Shown piece by piece: positions 62,523-64,000 of a stretch of DNA of 64,000 nt. This DNA comes from Brevibacterium sp. CS2 (GTDB lineage: Bacteria; Actinomycetota; Actinomycetes; Actinomycetales; Brevibacteriaceae): positions 1,736,001 through 1,800,000 of the forward strand of contig NZ_CP040020.1 in NCBI RefSeq assembly GCF_005280295.1. The letters run 5' to 3'. The first letter of the stretch is position 1, and every line of letters starts with the position of its first letter. The notes under the pieces were generated by a model that saw nothing but the letters and a program-made list of their open reading frames with translations, did not search any database and was not told the DNA's origin. The position numbers and the translations under genes were made by a program.

Positions 62523-64000
62523 TCAGAACAGGGAGCCGGGCTCCGCGTCGTCGTCCTCGTCGCGGCTGATGATCACCGCGGCGTCCCCCTCGTCCGTGCG
62601 CGCCCGCGCGATCTCCTCGCGGCGCGCCTCGAGGTCGGGATCCCGGCGGCGCGGGGCGTGCGCGGGCAGGTCGAGGGAGTCCTCCCCGCCCGGTGCGCTC
62701 CCCGCGGCCCCACCGGGCGCGGACCCGGCCGCCTCGGCGGCCTCGGCGGCGGCCGCCTCGTCCGCCTCGGGCTCGGCCCCGCGGGCATGGGGGAGGGCGC
62801 CGAGCGCGTCGATCTTCGTCTCCAGCGGGGTGCCGGTGCCGTCGCGGCGGCCGAACTCCTCGGGCAGCGCGCGCGCCCCGCCGCCGGCGGCCGCGGCCTG
62901 CGGTGACGGACCGGTGTGGGCGAGCGCGAGGCCCGTCTCGCCCTTGAGGAAGCGGTGGGCGCGCACGCCGCCGGTCGCCCGGCCCTTCGTGGGGAACTCC
63001 GCGAGCGCGGTGAGCTTGATCGACAGCGCGGGCTCCCCGTTGAAGTTCACCCCGTCGGCGACGGTGACGACGGTGTTGTCCTCCTCCGGGTCGACGAGGT
63101 CGACGGCGATGACGCGGGCGTCGGCGGCGACCTTCATCCCCGCCACGCCCCCGGCGTTCCACCCCTGCGCGCGTACGAGGTCCGCGCCGTAGGTGAGGAG
63201 CTGGCCGTTCGAGGCGATGAGGACGAGGCGGGCGGCCTCGGGGTCGGGGAGCTGCCCGACGCCCACCACGGAGTCCTTCGGCTTGAGGTTGACGACGGTC
63301 CAGGAGTCCTTGTTCGCCGGCGCCTCGGCCCCGGCGACGCGCTTGATGACGCCGCCGGCGGTACCGAGGAAGAAGTCCGTGCCGATGTCGACGAGGGCGA
63401 GCACCCGCTCGCCGGCGTCGAGGGTGACGAACTCCCCGATCCGCACCCCGCCGGCCAGGCCGGGCCGGGTGGCCTGCGGGGGGAGCGCGGGGAGCGCGAC
63501 GACGTCGACGGTGAGGAGGCGCCCGGCGGTGGTGATCGCGCCGACGGTGCCGCGCGTGGTCGTCGCGATCTGGGACCGCAGGGCGTCGTGGGACACGCGC
63601 CGGCCGGTCGTCGGCAGCGGGGCGAGGCTGTTCGTGCGGGCGATCCGGCCGGAGGTCGACAGGAGCACCCAGCAGGGTTCGTCGGCGATGGTGAGCTCGG
63701 GGGTGCCGGCCCTGCGGCGTGCCCCGGTGACCTCCTGGGTGCCCTCGACGAGCGCGGTGCGGCGGGCGGAGTCGATCGCATCGGCGGCCTCCCCGAGCTC
63801 GGCGGAGACGAGGGCGCGGAGCTTCGCATCGGAGGCGAGGATGCTCTCGAGGTGCGCGATCCGGGCGCGCAGCTCGTCGCGCTCGGCCTCGAGCTCGAGC
63901 CGGGAGAACTTCGTCAGGCGGCGCAGCTGGAGGTCGAGGATGTAGGTCGCCTGGAGCTCGGACAGGTCGAACACGTCCATGAGCCGGCCGCGGGCGGTCG
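62523..64000 (-). CDS. Type II topoisomerase A subunit, C-terminal part (topoisomerase IV ParC-like; 5' end outside window)
   Basis: The frame is open to the window edge on the minus strand, giving 492 visible residues. It begins at the coiled-coil gate segment MDVFDLSELQATYILDLQLRRLTKFSRLELEAE, here residues 7-39, which is shared by GyrA and ParC. Beta-pinwheel blades follow (LLSTSGRIARTNS, TRGTVGAITTAGR, GTAGGVIKRVAG, GRATGGVRAHRFLKGE) and the tail is Glu/Ala/Arg-rich. No GyrA box (QRRGGKG) is seen, which favours the decatenating topoisomerase IV form. The tail carries a duplicated GSAPGG block. Confidence 0.88.
   Translation of the reverse strand, partial: TARGRLMDVFDLSELQATYILDLQLRRLTKFSRLELEAERDELRARIAHLESILASDAKLRALVSAELGEAADAIDSARRTALVEGTQEVTGARRRAGTPELTIADEPCWVLLSTSGRIARTNSLAPLPTTGRRVSHDALRSQIATTTRGTVGAITTAGRLLTVDVVALPALPPQATRPGLAGGVRIGEFVTLDAGERVLALVDIGTDFFLGTAGGVIKRVAGAEAPANKDSWTVVNLKPKDSVVGVGQLPDPEAARLVLIASNGQLLTYGADLVRAQGWNAGGVAGMKVAADARVIAVDLVDPEEDNTVVTVADGVNFNGEPALSIKLTALAEFPTKGRATGGVRAHRFLKGETGLALAHTGPSPQAAAAGGGARALPEEFGRRDGTGTPLETKIDALGALPHARGAEPEADEAAAAEAAEAAGSAPGGAAGSAPGGEDSLDLPAHAPRRRDPDLEARREEIARARTDEGDAAVIISRDEDDDAEPGSLF

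Overview
The window is chromosomal DNA of a high-GC Gram-positive actinobacterium. Codons almost always end in G or C, and GTG starts are frequent. Several actinobacterial gene sets are present: a perM-type gene beside purN-purH, ftsB-DUF501-ppx, acyl-CoA carboxylase beta plus a small epsilon subunit, actinobacterial-type inositol-phosphate synthase, and an MT0933-type small protein. The mixture fits Micrococcales, possibly Brevibacterium or a relative, but the genus is an inference. No insertion sequence, integrase, phage gene or CRISPR array was seen, so this reads as core genome.

Layout. 1-2.7 kb: end of a fused peptide-type ABC ATPase with an amidase. 2.8-9.2 kb: membrane proteins, purine genes purN and purH, a DUF3017 protein and a small MT0933-like protein. 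9.3-12.3 kb: pcrA helicase with an apparent frameshift near its start, and a four-helix membrane protein. 12.3-16.8 kb: tRNA-Gln, glmU, prs, rplY (L25), pth. 16.8-23 kb: rhomboid protease, then mfd-mazG-tyrosine phosphatase. 23-29.7 kb: enolase, ftsB-DUF501-ppx-subtilase, type II NADH dehydrogenase. 29.9-34.3 kb: an unusual tRNA with anticodon TAA, an SGNH lipoprotein, ppk2, a DUF1461 protein and an AEC carrier. 34.6-40.9 kb: hrpA, lysE/lysG divergent pair, small membrane protein. 41-45.7 kb: lutABC lactate oxidation operon, prfC. 46-49.8 kb: ino1, abgT-like carrier, Bax-inhibitor-like protein. 50.2-58.2 kb: a Na+/solute symporter operon ending in a D-amino-acid-dehydrogenase-like enzyme, then two paralogous MFS carriers flanking a DUF885 peptidase. 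58.4-62.4 kb: acyl-CoA carboxylase epsilon and beta subunits facing birA and a class III adenylate cyclase. 62.5 kb to the end: C-terminal part of a type II topoisomerase A subunit.

Regulation is the most informative layer. Many genes lack a ribosome binding site. Instead they carry a TAnnnT-like -10 hexamer 6-7 nt before the start codon, the signature of leaderless mRNAs (purN, mfd, ppx, ndh, prfC, birA, accD, the DUF885 gene, lysE and others). Three promoter regions (ndh, the symporter operon, an MFS gene) contain GTGA-N6-TCAC dyads of the CRP/GlxR type, and a cyclase that could make the ligand is in the same window. The ppk2 promoter has an 11-nt direct repeat of GTTCAC resembling a PhoP box. 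Several convergent or tandem gene junctions carry long, near-perfect inverted repeats.

No clearly undescribed multi-gene system was found. The best candidates for follow-up are the class-I-shaped tRNA with a Leu anticodon, the pcrA frameshift, the symporter operon with an unrecognised 186-residue protein, and the predicted cAMP and phosphate regulatory sites.
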